Below, piece after piece: positions 1-5,415 of a DNA stretch of 5,711 nucleotides (the first letter of the stretch is position 1; each line of letters opens with the position of its first letter). Source of the stretch: an uncultured Dyadobacter sp. Lineage in GTDB: Bacteria > Bacteroidota > Bacteroidia > Cytophagales > Spirosomataceae. The translations under genes were made by a program, and so were the position numbers. The notes under the pieces are model-generated. The model had not been told where the DNA came from and ran no database searches. It was given only the letters and a program-made list of their open reading frames with translations. The DNA is taken from contig CAMLNK010000318.1 in the NCBI GenBank assembly GCA_946481035.1, positions 1-5,711 on the forward strand, read 5' to 3'.

Positions 1-300
1 GCAATAGGCTTCTTCAAACTCCATTTTGCGGAGGATCTGCGAGTCGTTATCGTATTTGAACTCCACCTGGCCGCTGAGCTGCCGGTCGTTTTTGAATGCC
101 CAGTCGTAGAGCAATGCGAAATCGTCGTTCTGCGTCGGTGTGATCGTCATGCGTATAAGCCGCGCCTTGGGCGAGTCGGTAGGGCTCCCGCGCTCGTCGG
201 CATTCCGATTGCAGCCGTAGGCAATCTTTTTGACCGTAAACTCCTTCCCATCCAGGGTAAGGTGTGCTTCCACCCCAATGCTCGCATCCTGATCAGCCAT
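1..300 (-). CDS. tssD: Second Hcp/TssD-family T6SS tube protein (partial, C-terminus beyond window)
   Basis: The first 100 residues are present, starting MADQDASIGVEAHLTLDGKE and still open at the left edge. Hcp forms hexameric rings that stack into the inner tube of the T6SS and is expelled when the sheath contracts; it can also carry effectors. The visible part follows the Bacteroidota Hcp layout: an opening strand with L-DGKEF (about residues 14-21), a Y-C-RN-D-RG-P segment (28-41), a middle helix/strand around LLYDWAF, then G-VEFKYDND and the K-EFEEAYC strand at the cut end. Its ATG lies 2 bp after the TAG of the upstream Hcp gene, so the two are almost certainly co-translated. It is clearly divergent from that neighbour, so this is an old paralogue pair or a specialised tube/cap or effector-carrier Hcp rather than a recent copy. 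A C-terminal effector extension cannot be excluded because the end is missing. Confidence 0.85.
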   Translation of the reverse strand, partial: MADQDASIGVEAHLTLDGKEFTVKKIAYGCNRNADERGSPTDSPKARLIRMTITPTQNDDFALLYDWAFKNDRQLSGQVEFKYDNDSQILRKMEFEEAYC

Positions 301-302
301 GG

Positions 303-710
303 CTAAAAGTTTTCGAGTTTTGCTTCGTTGATCTCCACGCTGCCGGCCGTGATGGTAATGCAGGTGATAAAATTCTGCAACCGGCTGGAAAGCGCCTTGT
401 CGAGGTCGTCGGTACCGTCGTCAAACATTTCTACAAACTCAATGCAAACTGCCTCCTTGAAACTCAGTGTTTTGAAGGAGCCTGCCTCGCCGAATTGTTC
501 CACCGTGAGGTCGTATTTCTGCGATGGCTTGTTGGCCCATTCAACCAGAAAATCGTCGAGGACCATTTCCAGCTCCATATACAAATGTGCCCATTGGATC
601 GGCGAGGTAATGGACATCGCGTCGTCCACCGTCTGATGCAACTCGAATTGCATGAACATGACGCTGTACTCATGGTCGCCGTCGATTTTTACGTTTGCGC
701 TGAATGGCAT
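303..710 (-). CDS. tssD: Hcp/TssD-family T6SS tube protein
   Basis: This 135-residue protein has the normal length of a Bacteroidota Hcp (about 130 aa). The N-terminus (MPFSANVKIDG) matches the family's first strand. It is followed by an F-L-Q-VD segment (about 22-29), a middle W-ANKPS region, a K-LSFKEAVCIEF strand (about 79-91) and a C-terminal T-ITAGSVEIN strand typical of the Hcp barrel end. Its role is inner-tube subunit, assembled inside the TssB/TssC sheath in the cytoplasm. It lies 125 bp downstream of tssC, and most of that spacer is an inverted octamer repeat. Its stop is 2 bp before the next Hcp start. No Shine-Dalgarno sequence is visible before the ATG, as is usual in Bacteroidota. 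It lacks the canonical G-I/D-GK spacing of the best-known Hcps in places, so which of the two Hcps here is the bulk tube subunit is open. Confidence 0.85.
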   Translation of the reverse strand: MPFSANVKIDGDHEYSVMFMQFELHQTVDDAMSITSPIQWAHLYMELEMVLDDFLVEWANKPSQKYDLTVEQFGEAGSFKTLSFKEAVCIEFVEMFDDGTDDLDKALSSRLQNFITCITITAGSVEINEAKLENF

Positions 711-719
711 CGGTCGTGT

Positions 720-835
720 TAATGTTGAATGATTGAATGACTGAATGACCGAATACTTATATTACAGTTATCGAACGACCGCCAGAATCCGACCGGAGGT
801 ATTCAGTCATTCAATCATTCGGTCATTCAACATTA
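720..835. repeat. Inverted octamer-repeat hairpin between tssC and hcp
   Basis: Two 37-nt arms (720-756 and 799-835) are inverted complements with 33 of 37 positions identical, around a 42-nt loop. Each arm is built of 8-bp units with a constant GAATGA core and a variable dinucleotide. Reading both arms in the same sense, the dinucleotides are TT, TT, CT, CC in one and TT, CC, TT, CT in the other, and all differences are C/T transitions. In the minus-strand mRNA two of the four differences become G-U wobbles, leaving two C-A mismatches, so the stem should be stable. The right arm ends at the base before the tssC stop codon, and the left arm begins 10 bases from the hcp start. There is no U-tract, so a classical intrinsic terminator is unlikely. 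It could act in mRNA stability or in setting sheath-to-tube expression ratios, or be a genome-wide repeat family with no local role. Confidence 0.85.
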
Positions 836-2203
836 TTACTGTTGCGCATACTCCGCCGCCCAGGCAGCAGCGTCCAAATCATCTCCTTTTTGGCCGGTGA
901 GGGCTATCATGAAGTTTTTCGCGGGGAAATAGGGAACCATGTGGATGTCGAGGTAAACCTTGTCCTTCTGGTCCTTATCCTGCTCGAAACGCATCACGCT
1001 GAACTTTTCGATGAGCTTGCCGGGACCGGTAACACTGTCGAGGAACTTGATGATCTGCTTTTTCAGGTCGTTTTTGGTGTTATAATCGAAGTTTTCGAAC
1101 GCCCGGCGGTTCAGGAAGTCGATCAGCACTTTGGTGATGTAGTCGAAAACGCGGACTACCGAATAGGTCTGCAAACCGACATTATCGCCATTGAACAGCG
1201 TCTTCGCCGAGAATGCCATTACCTTGCTGTACTCGTTCACCATCGGGATCAGTCCCATTTTTTCCAGGTCGGCGATCTCCGACTTTTTCAGCGGGAACCG
1301 CACACCGTCCACCTCGCTGAGCGTACCGTGTTTTTTACCCGCAGCCACCTGCGACATCAGGGTTTTATACACATTACCAGCCAATGCAGTCGACGGTGGA
1401 ATGTAGAGATCGTCCTCTTCGCCGAGGTCGTCGTGTTTCGCGCGGCCTACCAGCCAGTTGCAGGTCATCATCACATTTGATAAATGCGCCGCGCCGCCGG
1501 TGAGGTTCGCCGATTCGAACAGCTCCATCACATCCTCGGGCGCATCCAGGTGCATAAAGTCTGTCAGGAGCATTACTTTGTTCTTGTGCGCCAGTTTCGC
1601 CCATTTGTCCACTACTTTACCCGAACCCAGGTAGCCCGGCACATTCAGGATCGAATAGTTTTCGCGCAGGTCGAGGCGGTCGTATTTCGAAGCAAGCTCT
1701 TCGCCCACGGCATCGACGAAAGTAGTAACATCGAGATCCTGCAACTGATCGGCCGCCGCATTCAGGAATGTGACGTTTTTAACCTTATCCTGCTCCGTAT
1801 TCTTGAAAAACATCGCCACCGAGCGGTAGGATTGTTCCAGCGGACGGATCTGCTCCACGGCTTTGCCCAGGTTTTCTTTCAGTAATTCAAATGCGGAGTC
1901 TGCCTGCTTCTGACCGGCTTCGATCATGTCAGGCACACTTTCGGAACTGCTCAGCAGCTCCGACCATAGTTCCAGGCGCTTTTTAAGCTGCTGGCGCTCT
2001 TTTTTCTTGTCGGCTTCGGTGAGGAATATCTTTTTCCGGGCCTTTTTTTCCGGATTAATATTCGCTGCGCCCTCGATGATCGTTTCCACGAGGTCGAAGC
2101 TGCCATATTTGGCCAAAAGCGGCAGGCCTGTTTCCAGCGGAACGGCTACGCGTTCTTTGAGCGCCGGTGTGGCTTCTTGGGGTGTTTTTGTATCGTTTGC
2201 CAT
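836..2203 (-). CDS. tssC: T6SS contractile sheath large subunit TssC (Bacteroidota type)
   Basis: This 455-residue protein has the usual length for the Bacteroidota TssC family. With TssB it forms the helical sheath that contracts around the Hcp tube in the cytoplasm. Recognisable blocks are an N-terminal charged helix region (about 51-85), a conserved LNVPGYLGSGKVVDKWAK block (186-203), MLLTDFMHLDAPEDVMELF (211-229), ANLTGG (232-237), MMTCNWLVGR (245-254), DLYIPPSTALAG (265-276), and the RRAFENFDYN helix (366-375). A strand near the C-terminus (KVYLDIHMVPYFPAKNFMIAL, 415-435) fits the terminal sheath-fold strands seen in TssC proteins. A short acidic, alanine-rich tail follows. The ATG at 2203 is chosen because the upstream bases are octamer repeat and the N-terminus has the expected length. 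It sits between tssB and hcp, the normal order, but unusually it is isolated on both sides by repeat hairpins. Confidence 0.95.
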   Translation of the reverse strand: MANDTKTPQEATPALKERVAVPLETGLPLLAKYGSFDLVETIIEGAANINPEKKARKKIFLTEADKKKERQQLKKRLELWSELLSSSESVPDMIEAGQKQADSAFELLKENLGKAVEQIRPLEQSYRSVAMFFKNTEQDKVKNVTFLNAAADQLQDLDVTTFVDAVGEELASKYDRLDLRENYSILNVPGYLGSGKVVDKWAKLAHKNKVMLLTDFMHLDAPEDVMELFESANLTGGAAHLSNVMMTCNWLVGRAKHDDLGEEDDLYIPPSTALAGNVYKTLMSQVAAGKKHGTLSEVDGVRFPLKKSEIADLEKMGLIPMVNEYSKVMAFSAKTLFNGDNVGLQTYSVVRVFDYITKVLIDFLNRRAFENFDYNTKNDLKKQIIKFLDSVTGPGKLIEKFSVMRFEQDKDQKDKVYLDIHMVPYFPAKNFMIALTGQKGDDLDAAAWAAEYAQQ

Positions 2204-2204
2204 G

Positions 2205-2400
2205 TTAATGATTGAATGATTGAATGACTGAATGACTGAATGATTGAATGAGTGAATGGTGGTACGCTGAACTGCTGAGTTTGAATTAACTTCAATAACT
2301 GCCTGAACCAGAGGCGATGACCGTTTTAGATTATTCAGTCATTCAGTCATTCGGTCATTCAGTCATTCAAAATTCACTCATTCACTCATTCACTCATTAC
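2205..2400. repeat. Inverted octamer-repeat arrays between tssB and tssC
   Basis: A left array (2205-2262) holds six clear AATGANTG-type octamers (from 2207) plus a decayed seventh. A right array (2333-2400) holds the complementary orientation: four ATTCRGTC units (2333-2364), one 7-bp unit (2365-2371) that shifts the phase by one base, and three exact ATTCACTC units (2372-2395). The two arrays can pair in several registers because the six-base core is constant, with a loop of about 70 nt between them. This is the same repeat family as the spacer downstream of tssC: a 25-bp block beginning TTGAATGATTG is identical at 725-749 and 2212-2236. The left array begins one base from the tssC ATG, so the tssC translation start region is made of the repeat. 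The arrays nearly fill the 199-bp spacer. No promoter with the Bacteroidota TAnnTTTG signature was found in the loop. Confidence 0.85.
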
Positions 2401-2402
2401 CC

Positions 2403-2852
2403 TCATCCAGCTTCTTCGAGCTCGTTGATCAGCGTTTGAAACACGCCCAGCAGTGCCGCCTTCGCTTCGGGTTTTTCCAATGCGGCTTTCAGGATTTTAT
2501 TCACTTTCAGGTGCCTCACTACCTGCTGGTAGGCTTCGTTGCGTGCATCGAGGTCTTGCAGGAATGCACTTTGGGCGATGATCCCCTTTTTACCAAAATC
2601 TCCCAGATTCCTGAACCGCAGGTTTTCATTGATAAAACTGCCGTCGGAAGTGATAAACTCTACTTCCGCCTCGGGCTGATAATGCGCGAAAACTTCTTCG
2701 GTGGTTTTGAGATCGTAAACCATTTCCGGCCGGGGCGACGGGTCGCCGGTCAGTTGGGTGGCAAAAAGGGTGCGGTTTTGAGGAATATCAGCAATCCCTT
2801 CACTGGACTGGTCAATCTTGCGTTCATTACCGCCTATTCCGTAGTTGAACAT
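2403..2852 (-). CDS. tssB: T6SS contractile sheath small subunit TssB (Bacteroidota type)
   Basis: This 149-residue protein has the expected length for the family. TssB pairs with TssC to build the contractile sheath. The N-terminus MFNYGIGGNERKID and the following IPQNRTLF block (residues 23-30) are characteristic of Bacteroidota TssB. After that come a short T-EEVFAHYQPEAEVEF segment (about 50-65), a FRNLGDFGKKGI-AQS-FL block (about 80-98), and a C-terminal helical part with R-LKVNKILKAAL and a final acidic helix. The ATG at 2852 begins exactly at the family's conserved N-terminus, so the start is secure. The gene follows the PAAR gene after 32 bp and precedes tssC after a 199-bp repeat-filled spacer. 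A gap that long inside tssBC is unusual, because the two subunits are needed in equal amounts and are often closely linked. Confidence 0.95.
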   Translation of the reverse strand: MFNYGIGGNERKIDQSSEGIADIPQNRTLFATQLTGDPSPRPEMVYDLKTTEEVFAHYQPEAEVEFITSDGSFINENLRFRNLGDFGKKGIIAQSAFLQDLDARNEAYQQVVRHLKVNKILKAALEKPEAKAALLGVFQTLINELEEAG

Positions 2853-2884
2853 AGTTGTATAGGATTAAGTAAATACTGTTGTTG

Positions 2885-3184
2885 CTAACCGATCAAAACT
2901 GTGGGACAACCCACTACGATACTTCCGCCGTGCGCCGTGGTGTCGCCGAGGCGCGCCGCGGGCTTTCCGCCTATCAGTACGGACGTCGAGCCCATGATGA
3001 TGGAGTCGGGCGGGCCGGTACACACGCACATATCGCCGACACAAGCGGCCGGCTGCCCGCCTATGAGCACAGTGGGGGTGCCTGGGGGCAGCACGGGTCC
3101 GCCTACATGGGGTACCGGAGGTGTTCCGGGGGTAACCATCGGGCATACGTGCATATCGCCTGTTCTTGCTGCGGGTTGAGGCAT
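2885..3184 (-). CDS. Stand-alone PAAR-domain spike-tip protein
   Basis: This 99-residue protein has the classic PAAR-domain size and composition, rich in Gly, Pro, Val and Thr. PAAR proteins fold into a small zinc-stabilised cone that sharpens the VgrG spike at the T6SS tip and can link effectors. The name-giving motif appears three times: QPAARTGD (3-10), QPAACVGD (44-51) and KPAARLGD (74-81), with the matching TVLIGG/SVLIGG strand turns at 38-43 and 68-73 and a final PTVLIG. Candidate zinc ligands are H12, C14, H26, C53, C55, H85 and C93; which bind metal cannot be told from sequence. There is no C-terminal extension, so any effector would have to be separate or bound non-covalently. The gene lies between the envelope-protein genes and tssB, separated from the former by a heptamer-repeat spacer and from tssB by 32 bp. 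Confidence 0.93.
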   Translation of the reverse strand: MPQPAARTGDMHVCPMVTPGTPPVPHVGGPVLPPGTPTVLIGGQPAACVGDMCVCTGPPDSIIMGSTSVLIGGKPAARLGDTTAHGGSIVVGCPTVLIG

Positions 3185-3192
3185 AGTTTTTG

Positions 3193-3255
3193 GGCTTTAG
3201 GCTGTTGGCTTTAAGCTTTAGGCTTTCGGCGGTCAGCCGTCGGCGGTCAGCTTGT
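3193..3255. repeat. Degenerate 7-bp tandem repeat, nine units
   Basis: Nine consecutive 7-bp units fit the plus-strand pattern RGCNNTN without any gap: GGCTTTA, GGCTGTT, GGCTTTA, AGCTTTA, GGCTTTC, GGCGGTC, AGCCGTC, GGCGGTC, AGCTTGT. The first five are of a GGCTTTA type and the last four of a GGCGGTC/AGCCGTC type, so the array seems to have spread by local duplication of diverged units. It occupies most of the 103-bp spacer between the two-TM exported protein and PAAR, ending 8 bp before the PAAR start. Because it is non-coding and differs in period from the octamer arrays, it is a second, separate repeat class in this locus. Confidence 0.85.
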
Positions 3256-3287
3256 TGAATGTTACAAATCCACCAAACGCATCTGCA

Positions 3288-4310
3288 TTACTGCGAAAGC
3301 TGCTTTGCGCGCTTGAAATCAAATAGCGAAGTGAGCGATACGCCGAGCCCGACCGCCGCTGCGCCTACCGAGACGTAAATGCCCGGTTTTGCGTAGCTGG
3401 TAAGACCTTCCGGATTGTCGATCAGCTTCTTATATTCTTTATAATCTTTGTTAAGCATACTGTATGTCACCGCGCCGAATGCGAGTGCTGCCACGCCGGC
3501 CCCGAGTTTGATCGCCCCCCATTTGCGGGCATTGGCTGCCGCTTCGGCGTTAGGTTTGTTGAGTTCTTTGAATACCCTTTCCCCTTCCTTGGCGTCCTCA
3601 GGCTTTGCCACCGGCGGGCGGTCCGATGCCTTGCTTACCACAGGCTCCTTTCTGCGTTGCAGCGAATCGTAAGTAGCGGATGGTTTCGGACTTACCGGCA
3701 CCGATTTGGCGCTTTCGGCGGAGTTGAATGCGACGCGCGTCAGGAACACGATCCAGTCATTCCCCGATTTATCCGCCCTGAGCTCGGCCACGCGGGCAAT
3801 GGGCGTGTAGGGCGTATTGTCCTTGTTGCTTTTGCCTTTGAAATGCTGGGTATAAAACACCTTCACAAAAGGGTATTTGTCGACTTTGACATCCGAAACC
3901 ACCAGGTTGGTAAATTCGATGGTATTGGTTTCAGATTTGACATAAAAAAGGTCAAAGTTGCTCAGGTACTTCTCAATCGGCGTGTCGAGGCCGAGTGCGC
4001 TGCCTTTGTGTTTCGGATCCACGTCGTCCTCCACGATCACACCGTCGTTGATGAAGATCTGGTCGTTGCTCGGCATATAGCTGTTCATCATCAGGTAGCG
4101 GCGCTCGTAGTTGCTGAGATCTTCGTTGGCAATCGCATTGAGCAGATCGTTGAGGCCCTTTACCTTCTCGCGCGCCAGTACGCGTATCTCATCCGCGTCC
4201 CTGCGTGTGAGCGCCTGCGCATGCGCCTGCAATGCGGTGCCCGTAATGCCCAGTACCAGCAAGGCAGCCCGCCATTTGAAACTGGTAAAATTTTTCATTC
4301 CCGTTTTCAT
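3288..4310 (-). CDS. Exported protein of unknown function with two C-terminal hydrophobic segments
   Basis: I do not recognise a named family. The 340-residue product begins with a signal peptide (residues about 5-31, ending QAHA before Q32); M5 is an alternative start that would give a more typical signal. The mature part has an alpha/beta domain (about 35-195) with an N-terminal helix, YERRYLMMNSYM (68-79), an acidic GVIVEDDVDP turn, and a strand-rich end including FVKVFYTQHFKG (148-159), RVAELRADKSG and WIVFLTRVAF. A Lys/Pro-rich linker follows (about 197-262), then two Gly/Ala-rich hydrophobic stretches (about 265-285 and 308-330) separated by a charged Tyr/Lys segment. The product should span or sit in an envelope membrane. 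The start is 4 bp after the OmpA-like gene stop, implying co-translation. Context suggests a T6SS envelope or accessory component; a link to TssN-R proteins is possible but unproven. Confidence 0.8.
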   Translation of the reverse strand: MKTGMKNFTSFKWRAALLVLGITGTALQAHAQALTRRDADEIRVLAREKVKGLNDLLNAIANEDLSNYERRYLMMNSYMPSNDQIFINDGVIVEDDVDPKHKGSALGLDTPIEKYLSNFDLFYVKSETNTIEFTNLVVSDVKVDKYPFVKVFYTQHFKGKSNKDNTPYTPIARVAELRADKSGNDWIVFLTRVAFNSAESAKSVPVSPKPSATYDSLQRRKEPVVSKASDRPPVAKPEDAKEGERVFKELNKPNAEAAANARKWGAIKLGAGVAALAFGAVTYSMLNKDYKEYKKLIDNPEGLTSYAKPGIYVSVGAAAVGLGVSLTSLFDFKRAKQLSQ

Positions 4311-4314
4311 ATTT

Positions 4315-5415
4315 TCAGTTGCTTTTTGGGTCTAAATCGATGATCTGCACCTCCACGCGCCGGTTCATGCGCCGGTTTTCCTCACTGTCGTTGGGTCGTA
4401 CCGGAAACCTGCTGCCTACGCCTACCGCCGCTATTACGCCCTCGGGCACGCCTTTGCCGATGAGGTACCGCGAGATTACCCGCACACGGTATTCGGAGAG
4501 CGTGAGATTAAGTCCCGGGTTGCCTACATTATCGGTATGGCCGGTAATGCGCAAACCTTTGTTTTTGTTTTCACGGATGTAAATAGCCACCGAATCGAGG
4601 TAGGTCCGCGACTGCACCGGAAGCTTATAATCGCTCCTTGGGAAATAAAGCGTCTTGTCGGAAGCGGTAATGCCTCTCGCTGCGGGAGTTTCGACATTCG
4701 CCACAGCGGCCACCTGCCTGGCGATTGGCCGCCCTTTGATACTGATTGTCCGCTGGGTATTTAGTTTGATAATGTAAGTCCGCGGTTCTTCATCGGTTTT
4801 GTCGAGGATAAGGTTACCGTTGTAACCCTGGTATCCACCCGATTTGACTTCAATGGCCACAATATCCTTTTCCGTAAACACGATCTCGGCCCGTGGGCGG
4901 TCGGTAGTCAGAGAAAAGCAGTCCTTTTTCTGTTTTTGGGTATAATAAAGGCAAATCTCGGCCGGAAGCCGCTGGTCGGATAATGCGTCCCGCACTTCGA
5001 TCCGCCGCACAATGGAAACGGCTTTCAGCGAATCTTTCAATTCGAAATGCTTTTGCTCCGATTGTGCATAGGGTTCGTCGCTGGTTTGTTTGCCCAGAGG
5101 CATCATGGCTAATGAGACGAAAAACGTGCCTTCGGTTTTGCCGTCGATATTCACCGGGATATGCTGTGTCTGGAACTGCGGGCATTCGATGGTCAGCTCG
5201 ATGATCTGGCAGGGCATTTCCACATTGAATGCGCCCAGGCTGTCGGACTTGCCAAGGCGCTGTTTGCCTTGATCCGTCTTGGCAGAGATGCTGGCCACGA
5301 GTGGCGTCGTGCCCGAAATATCGGTGATCTTGCCCGCCAGGTAGCCGCATTGCGCGTGAAGCGAAGTACCGATGGCCTGAAACAAAAGCAGGAGGATGTA
5401 GAGCCTGGTTTTCAT
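4315..5415 (-). CDS. Exported protein with tandem beta-sandwich domains and C-terminal OmpA-like peptidoglycan-binding domain
   Basis: This 366-residue protein starts with a signal peptide (MKTRLYILLLLFQAIG to about A21/Q22). C23 follows AQ, which is a poor lipobox, so a signal peptidase I substrate is more likely than a lipoprotein. Residues 24-105 look like a carboxypeptidase-regulatory-like beta-sandwich (GKITDISGTTPLVASISAKT, then SDSLGAFNVEMP). A second similar unit follows at about 135-220 (VRDALSDQRLPAEICLYY to IKLNT). The C-terminal part (about 252-360) is an OmpA-like domain: the strand ITGHTDNVGNPGLN with D295, the helix LSEYRVRVISRYL, GVGSRFPV and NRRMNRRVEVQI with R352/R353. D295 and one of these Arg residues match the positions that bind diaminopimelate in peptidoglycan. 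The ATG overlaps the stop of the preceding gene (ATGA). It is a candidate cell-wall anchor for the T6SS apparatus, inferred from context. Confidence 0.88.
   Translation of the reverse strand: MKTRLYILLLLFQAIGTSLHAQCGYLAGKITDISGTTPLVASISAKTDQGKQRLGKSDSLGAFNVEMPCQIIELTIECPQFQTQHIPVNIDGKTEGTFFVSLAMMPLGKQTSDEPYAQSEQKHFELKDSLKAVSIVRRIEVRDALSDQRLPAEICLYYTQKQKKDCFSLTTDRPRAEIVFTEKDIVAIEVKSGGYQGYNGNLILDKTDEEPRTYIIKLNTQRTISIKGRPIARQVAAVANVETPAARGITASDKTLYFPRSDYKLPVQSRTYLDSVAIYIRENKNKGLRITGHTDNVGNPGLNLTLSEYRVRVISRYLIGKGVPEGVIAAVGVGSRFPVRPNDSEENRRMNRRVEVQIIDLDPKSN
5412..5415 (-). promoter_or_regulatory. ATGA stop/start overlap (translational coupling site)
   Basis: The TGA of the unidentified upstream gene and the ATG of the OmpA-like gene share the tetranucleotide ATGA on the minus strand. 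This arrangement normally allows a terminating ribosome to restart on the next gene, so the two products are probably made in a fixed ratio. Confidence 0.75.

Noticed and set aside
720..835. Intrinsic transcription terminator after tssC
   Set aside because: The stem is AT-rich and very long, and it is not followed by a U-tract on the minus strand; the downstream hcp genes also need to be expressed.
842..1480. Long plus-strand open frames opposite tssC and other genes
   Set aside because: They are antisense shadows of well-supported minus-strand genes, with no recognisable protein family features.
2281..2295. Small palindrome TTGAATTAACTTCAA as an operator in the loop between the octamer arrays
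   Set aside because: The arms are only 5 bp and no promoter element was found nearby; it may be chance in AT-rich sequence.
2205..2400. CRISPR-like array
   Set aside because: The units are 8 bp with no spacers between them and run in inverted orientation, so this is a short tandem repeat and not a CRISPR array.
836..2852. Extracellular contractile injection system or phage tail sheath instead of a T6SS
   Set aside because: The two-subunit TssB/TssC sheath with Bacteroidota-type motifs and Hcp tube proteins points to a T6SS; the single-chain sheath of phage-tail-like systems is not seen.
5346..5351. Lipoprotein processing site at C23 of the OmpA-like protein
   Set aside because: The residue before the Cys is Gln, which does not fit a lipobox; signal peptidase I cleavage near A21/Q22 is more likely.
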